A DNA stretch of 7,347 nt from an uncultured Sphingobacteriia bacterium (lineage in GTDB: Bacteria > Bacteroidota > Bacteroidia > Chitinophagales > Chitinophagaceae): assembly GCA_945957225.1 (NCBI GenBank), contig CAMFKK010000113.1:1-7347 (forward strand). The letters run 5' to 3'. Both the position numbers and the translations under genes were made by a program. Shown piece after piece: positions 6,090 to 7,347 of this stretch. Position 1 is the stretch's first letter; each line of letters opens with the position of its first letter. The notes under the pieces are model-generated. The model had not been told where the DNA came from. It saw nothing but the letters and a program-made list of their open reading frames with translations, and did not search any database.

Positions 6090-6647
6090 ATGAGTACAAA
6101 TACCTGTACCATCTCCATACACATGGTTGCCAGTCTTGACGGCAAGGTTGCCAAAAAAGATAATTCTATGGATTGGTTTGAGACAACTGACCATTATGAA
6201 AATGGTGTCACTGGTGAAGATCCGGAAGTATTTTTGCAAAAGATTGATTGCTATGTAATGGGGTCTAAGACTTATGAACTGGCTTTGGAACTTTCAAAAC
6301 AATATGGTTGGCCTTACGGAGACAAACCAACTTATGTATTGACCAGTAGGAATTTAGTCAGTGAAAGGAACAATATCCAATTTTTTCAAGGAGGGCCAGA
6401 GCAATTTGTCAACCAAATCTTGCAGCCAAATTATCAAAACGTTTGGGTGGTAGGCGGACCAGCACTTGTCAAGTCATTTCTAAGTTTAGGTTTAGCCCAT
6501 GAAATCAGAATGACCATATTGCCCATCATTCTAGGTGAGGGCAGTTCTTTTTTCCAAGAAATTAGCATTGAACAAGCTTTACATTTAAAAGATACAAAGG
6601 CGTATAAAAACGGTATGGTAGAAATGTGTTATCAAATAAAACAATAA
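6090..6647 (+). CDS. Dihydrofolate reductase family protein (RibD C-terminal-like)
   Basis: The 185 residues match the stand-alone DHFR/RibD-C superfamily group (YwjB/YyaP-like). Seen in order: CTISIHMVASLDGKVAKKD (6-24), the N-terminal strand and 'S.DG..a' loop; CYVMGSKTYEL (54-64), the 'GR.T.e'-type nucleotide-binding turn with Ser in place of Arg; PTYVLTSR (80-87); VWVVGGPALVKSFL (118-131), the glycine-rich NADPH-binding segment; and EIRMTILPIILGEGSSFF (138-155), the usual 'P..LG.G...F' ending. Length and motif order are complete. Members reduce with NADPH in some characterised cases, but most have unknown substrates and should not be read as the essential folate enzyme FolA. Cytosolic location is expected. 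It starts 43 bases after the CBM gene, with inverted repeats in the gap, so it may be transcribed separately or by read-through. Confidence 0.92.
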   Translation: MSTNTCTISIHMVASLDGKVAKKDNSMDWFETTDHYENGVTGEDPEVFLQKIDCYVMGSKTYELALELSKQYGWPYGDKPTYVLTSRNLVSERNNIQFFQGGPEQFVNQILQPNYQNVWVVGGPALVKSFLSLGLAHEIRMTILPIILGEGSSFFQEISIEQALHLKDTKAYKNGMVEMCYQIKQ

Positions 6648-6710
6648 ACCCTCTCCACATAAACAAGTAACCAATACCCAAAGTTTTTCTATATCTTTTC
6701 TGAGTAAATA

Positions 6711-6732
6711 GTAAATTGTAACACCCAATTAC
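6711..6732 (+). repeat. Imperfect inverted repeat upstream of the acyltransferase gene
   Basis: In the 103-base gap 6648-6750, GTAAATTG (6711-6718) pairs with CAATTAC (6726-6732) as 5 bp plus 2 bp with one bulged A, around a 7-base loop, ending 18 bases before the ATG at 6751. A small operator or leader structure is possible. TATCTTTT at 6692-6699 resembles a Bacteroidota -7 box, but no TTTG lies at suitable spacing before it. Otherwise the gap shows nothing I can name. Confidence 0.25.
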
Positions 6733-6750
6733 AAACAGAAAACCTTTGAA

Positions 6751-7347
6751 ATGATTGCTGCCCAATCTGCTTTTTCAGATTCTAAAAAGCACTTATTGAT
6801 TTTAGACGCATTGCGTGGTATTGCTGCCATTATGGTAGTGTGTATGCATACATTTGAAATTTTCTGTGCGGGTGATTACCATAAGTTAATTATCAATCAT
6901 GGCTATTTAGCGGTAGATTTTTTCTTTATGCTTTCTGGATATGTAATGGCGCATGCTTATGATGACAGATGGGGTAGTATGACCATCAAGGATTTCTTTA
7001 AAAGAAGGTTAATCAGGCTTCATCCTTTAATCATTCTAGGAATGACCTTGGGTGCCATCTTTTTTTATTTTCAGTATTGCGCTATTTTTCCAAAAGTTGC
7101 TGGCACTCCTGTGTCTACCCTAATCCTAGTGATGCTGATTGGTTTTACCTTAATACCCATTCCGCCAACTATGGATATTCGCGGTTGGAATGAAATGCAT
7201 CCTTTGAATGGACCCGCATGGTCATTATTTTTTGAATACCTGGCCAATATTTTACACGCATTTGTTTTAAGAAAATTACCTAATCTGTTTTTGGGTTTAC
7301 TGGTAGCATTAGCTGGGGCTAATTTATATTATGTGGCCATTACAAGC
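6751..7347 (+). CDS. Acyltransferase 3 family membrane protein (OafA/YrhL-like), N-terminal part
   Basis: The frame is open from the ATG at 6751 to the right edge (199 codons, no stop), so the gene is cut by the window; full members usually have about 350-400 residues. The N-terminus shows the family signature HLLILDALRGIAAIMVVCMH (14-33), with His33 at the catalytic-histidine position in the first membrane helix. HGYLAVDFFFMLSGYVMAHA (50-69) is the typical 'G..gV..FF.lSGyv' second helix. FFKRRLIRLHP (82-92) is the 'RR..Rl.P' motif before the third helix, and PAWSLFFEYLANIL (155-168) is the 'WSL..E' motif. These inner-membrane enzymes move acyl groups (often acetyl) from the cytoplasm onto extracytoplasmic glycans such as O-antigen, exopolysaccharide or peptidoglycan; the acceptor is unknown here. 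Its place downstream of a glycan lyase may be coincidental, as a 103-base gap and the DHFR-like gene intervene. Confidence 0.92.
   Translation, partial: MIAAQSAFSDSKKHLLILDALRGIAAIMVVCMHTFEIFCAGDYHKLIINHGYLAVDFFFMLSGYVMAHAYDDRWGSMTIKDFFKRRLIRLHPLIILGMTLGAIFFYFQYCAIFPKVAGTPVSTLILVMLIGFTLIPIPPTMDIRGWNEMHPLNGPAWSLFFEYLANILHAFVLRKLPNLFLGLLVALAGANLYYVAITS

Noticed and set aside
6562..6765. Minus-strand open frame over the 6648-6750 gap
   Set aside because: It runs antisense to the ends of two well-supported genes and has no recognisable product.

Overview
The window looks like part of a Bacteroidota chromosome, probably a Chitinophagales- or Sphingobacteriales-type bacterium. The DNA is AT-rich and Shine-Dalgarno motifs are nearly absent before the genes. 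Secreted proteins have short signal peptides ending in Ala-Gln or Ser-Gln. The protein families (PhnB-like VOC, DUF1801/YdeI, DinB, DUF2809, heparinase II, CBM6-like, acyltransferase 3) are ones common in that phylum. The lineage is inferred from style only; no rRNA or other phylogenetic marker is present.

All ten genes I support lie on the + strand. (1) 3-416: C-terminal end of a probable outer-membrane beta-barrel protein, cut by the left edge. (2) 472-2981: five tightly packed small genes with gaps of 4, 17, 28 and 22 bases. They encode a VOC/PhnB-like protein, an unrecognised secreted protein, a DUF1801-YdeI/OmdA protein, a DinB-like metal-site protein and a DUF2809 membrane protein. They probably form one transcription unit of accessory functions. 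(3) 3073-6046: a two-gene unit with a 10-base gap, encoding a secreted heparinase II-type polysaccharide lyase (PL21-like) with its active-site residues intact and a small secreted CBM6-like carbohydrate-binding protein. (4) 6090-6647: a dihydrofolate reductase/RibD-C-like protein. (5) 6751 to the right edge: N-terminal 199 residues of an integral-membrane acyltransferase 3 (OafA-like), cut by the right edge.

The clearest biology is the lyase plus binding-protein pair. Both products are exported and probably act together in the periplasm on an acidic, uronic-acid-containing glycan. No SusC/SusD pair, sulfatase, unsaturated glucuronyl hydrolase or dedicated regulator is visible, so this does not look like a complete polysaccharide utilisation locus. 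No gene-free stretch exceeds 300 bases. The longest gaps are 6648-6750 (103 bases), 2982-3072 (91 bases) and 417-471 (55 bases); they hold only weak promoter-like or inverted-repeat signals. I see no RNA gene, insertion sequence, CRISPR array or prophage signature, and no convincing new system. The best leads are the orphan PL21/CBM pair and the unrecognised secreted protein at 905-1501.
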